From Cryptomeria japonica (taxonomy: Eukaryota; Streptophyta; Pinopsida; Cupressales; Cupressaceae): DNA of 64,000 bases. Each line of letters begins with the position of its first letter. Within the stretch, counting starts at the first letter, position 1. Below the pieces are notes generated by a model that did not search any database, was not told the DNA's origin, and worked only from the letters and a program-made list of their open reading frames with translations. The stretch is taken from assembly GCF_030272615.1 (NCBI RefSeq), contig NC_081413.1, positions 557,343,136-557,407,135 of the forward strand, in the 5' to 3' direction. Of this stretch, positions 1 through 8,591 are shown piece by piece. The translations under genes and the position numbers were made by a program.

Positions 1-2
1 TT

Positions 3-443
3 TTGAGTAGTTATTGTGTATATCATAGGCATAACAAACATAAGACTTCAATGTGTATGGAATTAAAACATAAGATTCAAGATCTCCTTGATGATGGTGT
101 CATTGAAATTGAAGATCCTAATGACTCACCTAAAGAAAAAGAAGGAACTACATCTACGCATAATCAAAATCACAAACCTATGTCTAGCAAGGCTCCATAT
201 ATGGCCTCCATCCCTTCCATGATGCCTTCATCTCCTTTAAACAATGAAACTTCTCATGTTTACCTTCAAGGGCTATCTCTTATGGAAATCCAAGTTAATC
301 CCAATACTAATACAAGTTCCTCTAAAGATTTAAAAATCCCAGATCGTGTGCCATCATACACTTCAATTCCAAACGTACCCACTCTAGAGAGTCCCACTCA
401 AAATGCTTCCCCATCGTACCAAGATATGAACACCTTCCAATAA
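3..443 (+). CDS. gag C-terminal fragment (CxxH-type finger), truncated at window edge
   Basis: The first 40 residues match the region of element A (around 18175) that carries a Cys-x2-His-x5-His-x4-Cys pattern followed by LKHKIQDLLDDGVIE. In Tat-like elements this segment follows the capsid domain and precedes protease, and probably acts as the nucleic-acid-binding part of Gag. After about residue 45 the similarity to A stops and the sequence becomes Ser/Pro/Asn-rich without a recognisable domain. The ORF ends in TAA at 441-443. The N-terminal capsid region is off the left edge. Confidence 0.6.
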   Translation: MSSYCVYHRHNKHKTSMCMELKHKIQDLLDDGVIEIEDPNDSPKEKEGTTSTHNQNHKPMSSKAPYMASIPSMMPSSPLNNETSHVYLQGLSLMEIQVNPNTNTSSSKDLKIPDRVPSYTSIPNVPTLESPTQNASPSYQDMNTFQ

Positions 444-483
444 TCCTCCATGCATATAAAAAAACACCACCCCTTCCTTAAAA

Positions 484-1536
484 GTGACTCCATGTCAAGA
501 GGATAATCTGAAAAATGAAGAAACAAGTCCTATCATAAATCAAGATCAAGACACCAAAACTCCTCAATCCCATCTAATGATTGAAAAAGATCCTATTTCA
601 CTAGAATCCCATGATGATCCCCTTATATATTTCCATTTCTTCCAAGATGACCCCCTTCCATCTCAAGAGCAAATCATCCTTCCAAATCCCATTCCTGGTC
701 TACTTCCTAAGCAAGATCATGATGCCTCTTCCACCTTTTCAAACGATCCTATTCAACATGAAGAGTCAAACACCCTTCCTACTCTATCCAATGGTCCTCT
801 TCCATGTCAAGATCAAAGTATCCCTTCATCTCCTTGTCATAATCCTCCATGTTCAGCTCAAGAGTCCACCATGCCCATAAATCCCTCTCATGATCCTATC
901 ATTCCTTACATTCCACCTCCACCTCAAAATGGACTTGCCTCTAGCATCAAAAGTAAGAAGAAACCCTTTGTTAAAAAGATCTTTCAAAGCATGCATTACC
1001 AAAGAAAAGGGTTAGACATTCATGGACAAGGTATATTAGAACCCCCTACTATAAAAAAAAATCTTTATTATATTGGCTACATTGCTCACTCTCAAGATGT
1101 TGGTATCCCTCATAAATCCTACATTTCTCCAGTTAAATCCAAATACATGCCTTCTCCTTCGCCGCTTCCATCCATTCTAGGTCCTTATATCCCTCCATCC
1201 CTTATGCAGGATCAACAAAGGCACACATCTTCGAGTACCTTCCACCCATCTAAAAGACCTCCATATCATTCCTATCTATCCATGCATCTCCCTCCAAGCA
1301 ATTTGGATGCCAAGCATAAAAGTCATAAATCAAGCAATCCAAATGTATTCAAGGATCAACATGTCCCATCTAATCGACATGTCAAAACCAAGCAAAATAT
1401 GATCCAAAAAGAAAAAGAAAAATACAAAATGCCACAAAGGCCCACAAAGAAAGAAGAAAAGTCAAAAGTTATATGGGTTCCTAAGGCACTTGTACAAGAA
1501 ATGTGCTCTAAGGAACTACAAATTCATGAAAAATAA
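484..1536 (+). CDS. Pro/Ser/His-rich ORF of unknown function in element G
   Basis: An uninterrupted reading frame of about 350 codons, unusually intact for such a decayed neighbourhood. The N-terminal two thirds are repeats of short Asp/Pro/Ser/Gln-rich phrases (variants of DPLPSQEQ and NPP), and the C-terminal third is Lys/Arg-rich with a WVPKALVQE phrase. A related WIPKRLLEAQ phrase recurs just after the stop, in the next segment. No protease, RT or integrase motif is present. It occupies the place where pol lies in element A. It could be a spacer polypeptide of a non-autonomous element or the expanded tail of Gag; no function is assigned. Confidence 0.4.
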   Translation: MTPCQEDNLKNEETSPIINQDQDTKTPQSHLMIEKDPISLESHDDPLIYFHFFQDDPLPSQEQIILPNPIPGLLPKQDHDASSTFSNDPIQHEESNTLPTLSNGPLPCQDQSIPSSPCHNPPCSAQESTMPINPSHDPIIPYIPPPPQNGLASSIKSKKKPFVKKIFQSMHYQRKGLDIHGQGILEPPTIKKNLYYIGYIAHSQDVGIPHKSYISPVKSKYMPSPSPLPSILGPYIPPSLMQDQQRHTSSSTFHPSKRPPYHSYLSMHLPPSNLDAKHKSHKSSNPNVFKDQHVPSNRHVKTKQNMIQKEKEKYKMPQRPTKKEEKSKVIWVPKALVQEMCSKELQIHEK

Positions 1537-2040
1537 AAAACCATGTGGATCCCTAAGCGGCTGCTTGAAGCACAACAGTATAAAGAAAAATCAAAATTGG
1601 CATCCAAAATTGTTGTTCCTCCATCCAAACCTTCAGAGTCTATCCCTCCATCACCTCCTTCATCCATTTTGGGTTCTTATGCCCCAAAATATGTAACCTT
1701 TCCTCCATCCAAATCTCAAAATTTGAGATTCACTTCTCTTCCATATGTCCACCATCCTCAAGATGTGTGCCAATGTTGATCTTTCCAACATTTCAATCTA
1801 TCCATACAAATTCTTCCAATATCCCATCCATCATCCAACACCTCTTTTCCACCCTTCCATCCCTCTTATCCAATCCTTTGCATAAATCCTTGCCCTAGTT
1901 TCATTTCATTAGCCTGCCAACGTCTTTGAGCATACCTTCATAGCCATGGTCTATTGCAACTCATATTCTAAGGGTACCATCCAAAGCAGTGAGACGTTGG
2001 GGTCCTTCTTCCATCCCCTATCATGCCTCCATTATCTTCC
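1537..2040 (+). other. Degenerate continuation of the Pro/Ser-rich coding region
   Basis: Starting directly after the TAA at 1534-1536, a second copy of the WIPK-type phrase is read (frame at 1543), followed by more Pro/Ser-rich codons up to the TGA near 1779. From there to 2040 the sequence is C/T-rich with no open frame. It reads as the decayed tail of the preceding ORF. Confidence 0.35.
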
Positions 2041-2190
2041 AAGAATTTTTTTTTTAAAAATGATGAAAAAGTGAAAAAAAAATCTGAAAAAAAAAGTAAA
2101 GAGAAATAAATCCATCCCTATGTGAAAACCACTTCTTGTGGTGCCTTGGGAAAGTACCATGATGAAAACCTGGCAAACAAGCATCATGCA
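2041..2190 (+). ncRNA. Conserved double-stem hairpin pair, first set in element G
   Basis: An A-rich tract with AGTAAAGAGAAA (about 2092-2106) precedes two hairpin units joined by a CCTTGGGAAAGTACC linker. The second unit has perfect 7-bp arms CATGATG (2158-2164) and CATCATG (2182-2188) around a 17-nt interior beginning AAAACCTGG. The first unit has a weak outer stem but a strong inner stem CCAC/GTGG. The same arrangement, linker included, is found downstream of integrase in A (12435-12515) and B (33866-33945). The role is unknown; a cis-acting RNA signal is inferred from the conservation and compensating stem changes. Confidence 0.6.
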
Positions 2191-2810
2191 TAATCCATTA
2201 TCCTTTTGCACTTTACATTGGGGGCAAGTTCCATCCATGCACTTCCATCTATTATCCTTCATCCTCTATTATCCTTCATCCTCCATTATCCCTCATTCGC
2301 TCTATCTACATTCACATCCCTTTTCCACCTTTGATATTGACAAGGTTAGGGATCTTTATAGGTTTTGTATGTCCTATATATTGCACTTGATCCACACCCT
2401 TTATCTCCTCTCCATCGCTCGCTTACATCCTTCATAACTCCCTTTTGATCTTGCTTATCATATCTGCGTCCTATCCAAATCTATCCCTTGATCTTGATCA
2501 ACACTATGGACAAAATGCAAAAACATGCTTTCCACAAACCTCTTGACATGGCCACTTCTTTGGACCATATGGATTCGTTATGCTATATCCTTGCTTCGTT
2601 ATGCTAAATCCTTACTTTACATCGCTATACCCTTGCTTTACATTTCTAAAATCCTTTCTTTACATCGCTAAAATCCTTGCTTTACATTGCTATATCTGGA
2701 CCCTGTGCTTGGATTAACATTGTGAGATAGTCCTTGAAAGCATCCACCATCATTCACTTATCCATTCATGTACTCAAAATCCCTTTTGCCTTGCTAGACA
2801 CTAGGCGCAA
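2191..2810 (+). other. Non-coding, C/T-rich stretch; no gene seen
   Basis: It contains short repeats of ATCCTTCATCCTC-like text near 2255-2290 and of a TCCTTGCTTTACATCGCT-like phrase near 2590-2700. No open frame with recognisable similarity was found. Confidence 0.4.
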
Positions 2811-3000
2811 ACATTACAAAATCCTAAAAATTAGAAAAAGTCTTGAAAAAATCCTAAAAATCAGAAAAAGTCCTGAAAAAAATCCTAAAAATCAGAAAAA
2901 GTTCAGAAGAAATCATAAAAATCAGAAAAAGTCCTGAAGAAATTCAAAAAAACAAAAAAACAAAAACAAAAACAAAAGAAAAAAAGGGAAAAAGAGAGAA
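2811..3000 (+). repeat. A-rich tandem repeat with GTCCTGAAAA units
   Basis: About six imperfect repeats of a unit like AATCAGAAAAAGTCCTGAAA, ending in an almost pure A tract. Element A has an equivalent A-rich, GTCCTGAAA-containing repeat on its sense strand at 11931-12195, so this is a shared non-coding feature rather than a random low-complexity tract. Confidence 0.6.
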
Positions 3001-3095
3001 AATGCCTTGGTGAAAACCTGGTAAATAGGCACCTTGGTAAAAAATATATGAATCTCTGCCAAGCAGGCGAAAACCTGGCAAACAGGTGCCTCTTG
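3001..3095 (+). ncRNA. Conserved double-stem hairpin pair, second set in element G
   Basis: Two further units of the hairpin at 2041-2190. The first has arms GGTG/CACC (3009-3034), the second GGCG/TGCC (3067-3091, one wobble pair). Each encloses exactly 17 nt with AAAA, an inner 4-bp stem (CCTG with TAGG or CAGG) and a 5-nt loop. It again follows an A-rich tract directly, as in the other sets. Confidence 0.55.
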
Positions 3096-4700
3096 TACTC
3101 AAGCGCTCCATCTATCAATGCAACGTTGGCATTCCCACTTTCATGCATCTTTGCTTTCACTTGTACATATTTTAGTCACTTTTGTGACATCCTGGTTCGT
3201 TGGAACCCTCATGGCTTGAAACTAATCAATGTCCTAGTCTTAGGTTAATCAACAGAGCACATTACATGTCCTAAGCAATATCAACCAAGTGAACCCTACA
3301 TCAGTGAAACCTGGTCGTCCACTCTGAGTTAGTTACCTGTCTCTTGACTACTGAAGAGTTTTATCACTAAGTTAACAAGCAAAACAACATAACGGAAAAT
3401 AATCACTAAATAGTTTGAGCTATGAATGAAAATTTTATTTATGTGTTGTCTTTTATATTGGTTTTCAATTATTATCCCTCTGAGTAACTCGAGGAAGTCT
3501 ATTGTGACCAAGAGGAGCAAGGATTGGGGGCATAATATTTTCTTTGTTTTCTCCTTGTAGGAATGATTCTGATGATCTAAAAACATCTAATCAGCTGGGT
3601 GTTTGTGATAAGAGCCTTCACATCAAGGTGAAATTGCCACACATACCTCGACTCCACTTATTTGTATGCTACGGGACGTTCCCATCATTTCTTTGTTTGT
3701 TTTGAGGGAATTGCTTTGTCATGCGATCCAGGTCCCTATGAAATCTGTCCAAGGATATGAACGAAAAAAGGGTCATTGCGGACAAGATAATTAATATTGC
3801 ACATGAAAAGAAATGAACTCTATGTTGCCTGCTATAATTGCAAAATGCTCAATGATGAAAATTAAGCTTTTCAAATCCAGTGACCAGGTTTCGGTTGCAT
3901 CTCATTTTGCATCTCATCTTGTATTTCATTCTACATCTCATGAATTTAGAGTGATTTCGATATAATAACAATGCTCTCTTTATCTTCTGAATGAGAGTTG
4001 GAAGCTTCATCATTTCTCAGTTAAGTGGTCTCTTTTTCATCATCGTTTCTCTGATTGAGTACTTGTGTATTGAGATGTTAGCTGCATATATGAGCATTTT
4101 CTATAGATTCATACATTCATTATCACTCATTTGCATTCATCTTATTGCATAGAAAAAATGAAAAAAAATTGCATTACTCATTTACATTCATCTATTTGCA
4201 TATGAAAAGAAAGAAAAACAAACATCCATATTTCATTTGCATTACATACATCCATGCTGAAAAGAAATGCATACATATAGATCAACATCTCATAATCAAT
4301 CAACACAAGTACGATGAAATCAAATCAAGAGCTCATAAATCGGCTGTCCTGAGTCCATTTTCGGGATCGAAATCAAAATCTGACGTCAATTCTCTCATAA
4401 AATTTTTATGATGTTGACCACTTAACACTTTCATCAACTGCTCATTATCTTCTTCAATTTGCACTCAATCTCTTGTCAATCAATGCCGAGTCTCAATTTT
4501 ATTCCTATGAATCACTTTCGTACTCAAATCATCATCATCGCTAAAGTAATTGTCTATCATAATGAATCCTCACTATCTTTCGATTTCAGTCCCGAGGGGG
4601 CATACTCATGACCTTATGATCTCACATCTTCAAATGTCAAGAAATTTTTTAAATCTTCATCAAAACTCGAGCAAAAATCTTTTTCAACTAAATAAAATCA
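3096..4700 (+). other. Non-coding 3' region of element G
   Basis: AT-rich sequence with short runs of repeats (CATTCAT and CATTTGCAT types near 4100-4260). Small open frames occur, but none resembles a known protein or shows a domain. No RNA gene was recognised. Confidence 0.4.
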
Positions 4701-4710
4701 ATCAAATTCT

Positions 4711-4975
4711 TATCGCTAGGGGCATCTCAACTTCATCGCTTTATATCAAGTTGAGATCTCTTGACCATCTGAATCAAATCAATCTCTAGGGGCATCTCAA
4801 CTTCATCGCTTTATATCAAGTTGAGATTTCTCGATCATCTAAATCAAATCAATCACTAGGGGCATATCAGTTTCATTGCTTCATATCAAGCTGATATTTG
4901 TCTTTTATCTGAATCAATCTCTTAACGTTAATCAGTTTCATCGCTTTTCATCAAGTTGATTATTCGTTTAAATTC
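4711..4975 (+). repeat. Tandem array of covarying hairpins, about 70-bp period
   Basis: Four head-to-tail units, each containing an inverted repeat. The arms are ATCTCAACTT/AAGTTGAGAT (4724-4733 with 4748-4757), the same again (4794-4803 with 4818-4827), ATATCAGTTT/AAGCTGATAT (4864-4873 with 4888-4897) and AATCAGTTT/AAGTTGATT (4930-4938 with 4953-4961). The arm sequences differ, yet pairing is kept in each copy by matched or wobble changes. The phrase CTAGGGGCAT precedes the first three. It lies upstream of the polypurine tract, so it would be in the 3' part of the genomic RNA. Confidence 0.7.
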
Positions 4976-5382
4976 AATCAAGGGTTTAAAGAGTATCTTT
5001 GATCACACTCAATCTAAGCAGGTGTTCAGTATTAGTCGTTTTGGATCAAGTTGGACAGTTTATCTTCACTCATCGTATCTTGATCAATCAAATTCAAGAT
5101 TTTTATCATCACGCGCTGTGTCTAGATCAATCAAGTTCTAGATCAGTAAGATCCGCTTCTTGATCAATCAAGTTCAAGTTCGGTATCTTTTGTTTTCTAT
5201 CGTTCCTAGTTCAATAAAGTTTGGGAATGGTATCGCTTTAATAAGACTTCATTCAGCTTCATCACTTCGAAACAAGCTAAACACCTCGCTTTTCATCTAG
5301 TTCGTGATCAATCAAGTTCAGAACCGGTATCTCCTAGACATCAAATTTTCTTTGAACCAATGCACTACTTGCACATTAATTC
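4976..5382 (+). other. Degenerate continuation of the hairpin array
   Basis: Repeated phrases around GATCAATCAAGTTC continue to about 5330, several with short inverted repeats (for example TCTAGA with TCTAGA near 5121-5140). The last inverted repeat, CTTTGAA (5350-5356) with TTCAAAG (5380-5386), overlaps the polypurine tract. There is no coding potential. Confidence 0.45.
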
Positions 5383-5395
5383 AAAGAGGGGCAAA
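5383..5395 (+). promoter_or_regulatory. Polypurine tract of element G
   Basis: AAAGAGGGGCAAA directly precedes the LTR start TGTAATACCC. The identical tract is found next to the 3' LTRs of A and B. It is the RNase H-resistant primer for plus-strand DNA synthesis in LTR retrotransposons. Confidence 0.9.
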
Positions 5396-6533
5396 TGTAA
5401 TACCCTAAAAATGGTCATATAAACCATGAGCCCCTAATCTCAACAACATCACCAAGGTCCTAACAAACGGCAATTAAAAAAATCTTGAGCACACAATTAA
5501 TTCTTTAATCATCAATGTCACATGGCAAATTAATCACTCAATATTAATTAAATATTTATTTAATTAATTAATCATTCCAAGTAAATCATTTTAAACAATT
5601 ATCTTATTTATTTTATTAAATATCCTAGCATATTTAATTAAATAAATCAATTTGTCATTAAATCATCAAAAAGAAGAATTAATTTAATTAAATAAATCAA
5701 TTTGCCACAAATCTTCAAAAAAGGAAACAAATCAAGAAAGAGGAATTGGAAATTATGAGCACAAATCTTCAAAAAAGGAAATAAATAAATAAAAAGGAAT
5801 TAATTGACAAAAAAAGAATTAAAATTGAGAAAAGAAATCAATTCCAGATAATCTTTAAAAAAAAATTAAAAATTGATAGATAATCTCAAAGAAAGCAATT
5901 AAAACAATTAAATATTAAATTTGAATGAAAGAGAGAACAAATCAGTTTTTCTTGATTTTATCTTAATTTTAGTTCAATTTCCTTTAAAAACTGAAAAAAG
6001 CATCCAATCACATCAACTCACCTGGATTGTGCTTCCTCTTGGAAAATCTTGACCGCTCATCATCATTTGATCTCAGCCGTTGGTTTCTTTCTGATTTTCT
6101 ATAAATTCAGGCTCTCATCTCTCATTCAAAAATCCTAGAGAATACATTGTTATTATATTGTTTTTGGTCTAGGTTCATTGAGAATTAGCATTGATATATT
6201 GCATATTAGTTACTTCATATTACCTAAATCATTTAATTTAAATACTCATATATTGCTTAAATCATGTTAGATTAATCTTGCATATCTAGCTTAAATCTTG
6301 CATCCATTTAGCTTATATTCATGCTTATATAGATTTAAAAATCCTTCGTTTAGGTGTTGTCTAGTCACTGGATAGCTTAACAATCTGAGAGCAATCTAAA
6401 CTCGCATCTACTAGAAGGCAATGGGTCGCTTCGTAATGGTTTATTATTCATTGATTTACTAACCATGCATCTAATGACTTAATTGAAGTGTTGTGTATTC
6501 CAGATACAAATATAGGTCCACTTTTCACACACA
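5396..6533 (+). repeat. 3' LTR of element G
   Basis: It starts with TG right after the polypurine tract. A CCTAAAAATGGTCA block near the start is shared with the sense start of the LTR of A. The 3' boundary is set at the CA of TTTTCACACACA (6533) by inference only, because the matching 5' LTR is off the window. Most of 5520-6000 is AT-rich. Confidence 0.55.
6100..6107 (+). promoter_or_regulatory. TATA box of the G LTR
   Basis: TATAAATT within TTTTCTATAAATTCAGG, followed about 30 bp later by a CTCTCATTC context suitable for transcription start. This is the expected position of the U3/R border. Confidence 0.5.
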
Positions 6534-6574
6534 TAGAGCCCTCCATCTCAAATTTTGTGATTTGTGAGGATGCA
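6534..6574. other. Short remnant of element F between G and A
   Basis: This piece is rejoined with 24281 onwards when A is removed. It is therefore probably internal sequence of Sirevirus-like element F, just upstream of its multiple polypurine tracts. It is too short for a coding call, and the exact border with G is uncertain. Confidence 0.35.
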
Positions 6575-6579
6575 AAGTG
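6575..6579. repeat. Target site duplication of element A, left copy
   Basis: CAAAG immediately before the terminal TG of the left LTR. The second copy, CAAAG, is at 24276-24280 immediately after the terminal CA of the right LTR. Confidence 0.95.
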
Positions 6580-6945
6580 TACGTTAGGAAATAGGAAATC
6601 ATCACAAACAGATATATCAAAACACTAGACATTAGCTCAATCACAAATGCATTCATTGCAATGATCTAATCCTAAACAACACTCAATAGAGACATGAAAT
6701 AAAACCATTCAAAAACAAAAGATTATGCAAACCATAGACATGACTTGAACGCTCCTTCATGCGGCTCCATTGTTCTTCTTTCCTCTTCAAATGGTTGGAT
6801 TGTGGATCTCACCTACAAGTGCACACATACAATTGAAAGCAAGATGGATATTGGTTTGTTGATCAAGAGTACTAGAAGCATAGATTCAATAGCCTGATTA
6901 CCAATTACCAATTACCAATTAGCCTTGATTGATGAAGATCATCCA

Positions 6946-6952
6946 ATTTATA
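6946..6952 (-). promoter_or_regulatory. TATA box of the A LTR (left copy)
   Basis: Sense-strand CTATAAATTGG. The right LTR has the same at 22994-23000. It is the likely core promoter for the genomic RNA in the 5' LTR. Confidence 0.5.
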
Positions 6953-7599
6953 GAAGAATTGGATAGATGACAAGATTAGCATGATGCAATTCAAATGGAA
7001 ATTGCAAATCAATTATGTCAATTATGACAAATTATGACAAATTATGCACTTTCTATGCACAATTTATTGATTGATAATTTATGACAAAATATGACACATT
7101 CTATGTCAAAATTGATTGATTGTCAATTATGACAAATTGAAATGTCATTCCCATAGAATTAGGAGATGAAATAGGAGGGAAAAGAAATTAGAAATTAAGA
7201 AAATTAAAATTGATGAAAAATAGGAATTAGAAATTGATGGAAAAATAGGAAATTAGGAACTAGAAGAAATTAGGTAAATTAATTAATAATTTGTCATTTA
7301 TTAATTAATTTACAAGAGGAATAATAATTAGCCAATTAAATAAAGATTTAATTGTAATGAGAAGACTTAGGATTAATAAATAATTTAGTAATCCTAGCGG
7401 GAGAAATGACAAACAAGGTTAAATGATTGAATCATGAAACCCTAGAAGATGAATTAGCAATGCAAAAATGACAATTAGGTTGTGATTGAAGATAATTAAT
7501 GTCATGATTTTGAATTGATAAATGACCAATGCGATAAATGATTTGATTGAGAAATGAGCCAATTGACGAGGAACAATGACAAATTGATCCAAATTGACA

Positions 7600-7985
7600 T
7601 AATTGAGACAGACAACGATCGATGACAAATCGGTCGCAAAATGACAAGATTGACAAAAGGACAAGAATCGATGACAAATAGATTGCAAAACGACAAGATT
7701 GAAAACAACCACGATTGATGACAAATTGGTCGCAAAATGACAAAATCAAACATGGCAATGATCGATGGCAAATCGATCGTAAAACAACAAGATTGATAAA
7801 CCGATCGCCAAATGATAAGATTGAAAAGAGGACAAAACCCTAATTAGGATTGACGATATCCAAAATGATAAGATTGATGATAAGATTGATAAGAGAGCAA
7901 CGATTGATGACAAATCGATCGCAAAATGACAGGAGGACAAAACCCTAATTAGGATTGACAATGTCCAAAATGATAACAAATTAGC
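7600..7985 (-). repeat. U3 tandem repeats in the left A LTR
   Basis: About six imperfect units of 45-55 bp built on the + strand phrase GATGACAAATCGATCGCAAA followed by ATGACAAGATTG. A 20-bp phrase around ACCCTAATTAGGATTGAC occurs twice. In sense orientation they lie upstream of the TATA box, where enhancer repeats of LTRs are usually found. The right LTR carries the same array. Confidence 0.6.
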
Positions 7986-8227
7986 ACGCACATTGATGCA
8001 ACAAGATAAGATCGATCAAAATCATGACTGGATAGTGTTGTCGACAAGACCAAATTTGAATACGAGATGAATGAAGAATGTAGAAGAATGACTCGATGCT
8101 CGCAAATGATAAAAACCAAGTGCGTGACATAGGAGAAATGTTAATGCGACGCAAAAACCTAAAATGAGGCAATGCGCAAATGTTAAAGTATGATTCCGCA
8201 AGCGTTGACCATTTTTAGGTGTCTACA

Positions 8228-8241
8228 TTTTGCCCCTCTTT
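8228..8241 (-). promoter_or_regulatory. Polypurine tract of element A
   Basis: The sense strand reads AAAGAGGGGCAAAA, abutting the 3' LTR start TGTAGACACC. Same motif as in G and B. Confidence 0.9.
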
Positions 8242-8502
8242 GAGACAATGCGATTGTAAGCGTTATTTCAAAGAACAATAATGAAAATGCCCCAGATAAT
8301 AATAATGACATATGCATGCCCCCTCGAGGAATTGGTCGAAAACATGCAGAAAAGAGGCCAATTGATCGATAAAAAATGATAGGATCGAACGGACTGACAA
8401 GCGGAGATCGGATGCATGAAGGACAAGCAATGTAAGGTGCACAAGACCGTGACCAACATAAGATGGAGAGGACGCACGTCCATCTATGCAATAACAAAGA
8501 GC
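8242..8502. other. Region between the polypurine tract and the PMD promoter of A
   Basis: No ORF with similarity was found. It probably holds upstream promoter elements of the antisense PMD gene; a short CGCACG/CGTCC context lies just before the TATA box. Small - strand frames here have no recognisable product. Confidence 0.3.
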
Positions 8503-8542
8503 TATAAATGAGACCAAGAGGGTGAAAATTGCTCATTTGCAC
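8503..8542 (+). promoter_or_regulatory. Core promoter of the antisense PMD gene in A
   Basis: TATAAATG at 8503 is followed 30 bp later by CTCATTTGCAC (8532-8542), a pyrimidine-CA initiator context. Element B has TATATATGG at 28815 and the identical CTCATTTGCAC at 28845-28855, with the same spacing to within one base, in otherwise diverged surroundings. The coding start of exon 1 follows at 8592. The conservation supports a real RNA polymerase II start site separate from the LTR. Confidence 0.7.
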
Positions 8543-8591
8543 TAGCTAAAGAGGAGGAGTTGTTGCTCTGGACAAGGACACTTGCAGAGAG

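Larger units (their letters stand above)
1..6533 (+). mobile_element. Element G: Tat-like Ty3/gypsy element lacking pol, 3' portion
   Basis: The order on the + strand is a gag C-terminal fragment, a long Pro/Ser-rich ORF, A-rich tracts, two pairs of conserved hairpins, a hairpin array, a polypurine tract and an LTR. No protease, RT, RNase H or integrase homology is seen between the gag fragment and the LTR, although element A has about 6 kb of pol at the equivalent place. The gag fragment is clearly homologous to A and the LTR begins with the same CCTAAAAATGGTCA block as A, so this is a related family, probably non-autonomous. The 5' half lies outside the window and the 3' LTR boundary is approximate. 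Confidence 0.7.
6580..8227 (-). repeat. Element A, 3' LTR (left)
   Basis: Nearly identical over its full length to 22626-24275. On the sense strand it starts TGTAGACACC and ends CGTACA. ORFs seen in it on the - strand are by-products of internal repeats, not genes. Confidence 0.95.
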
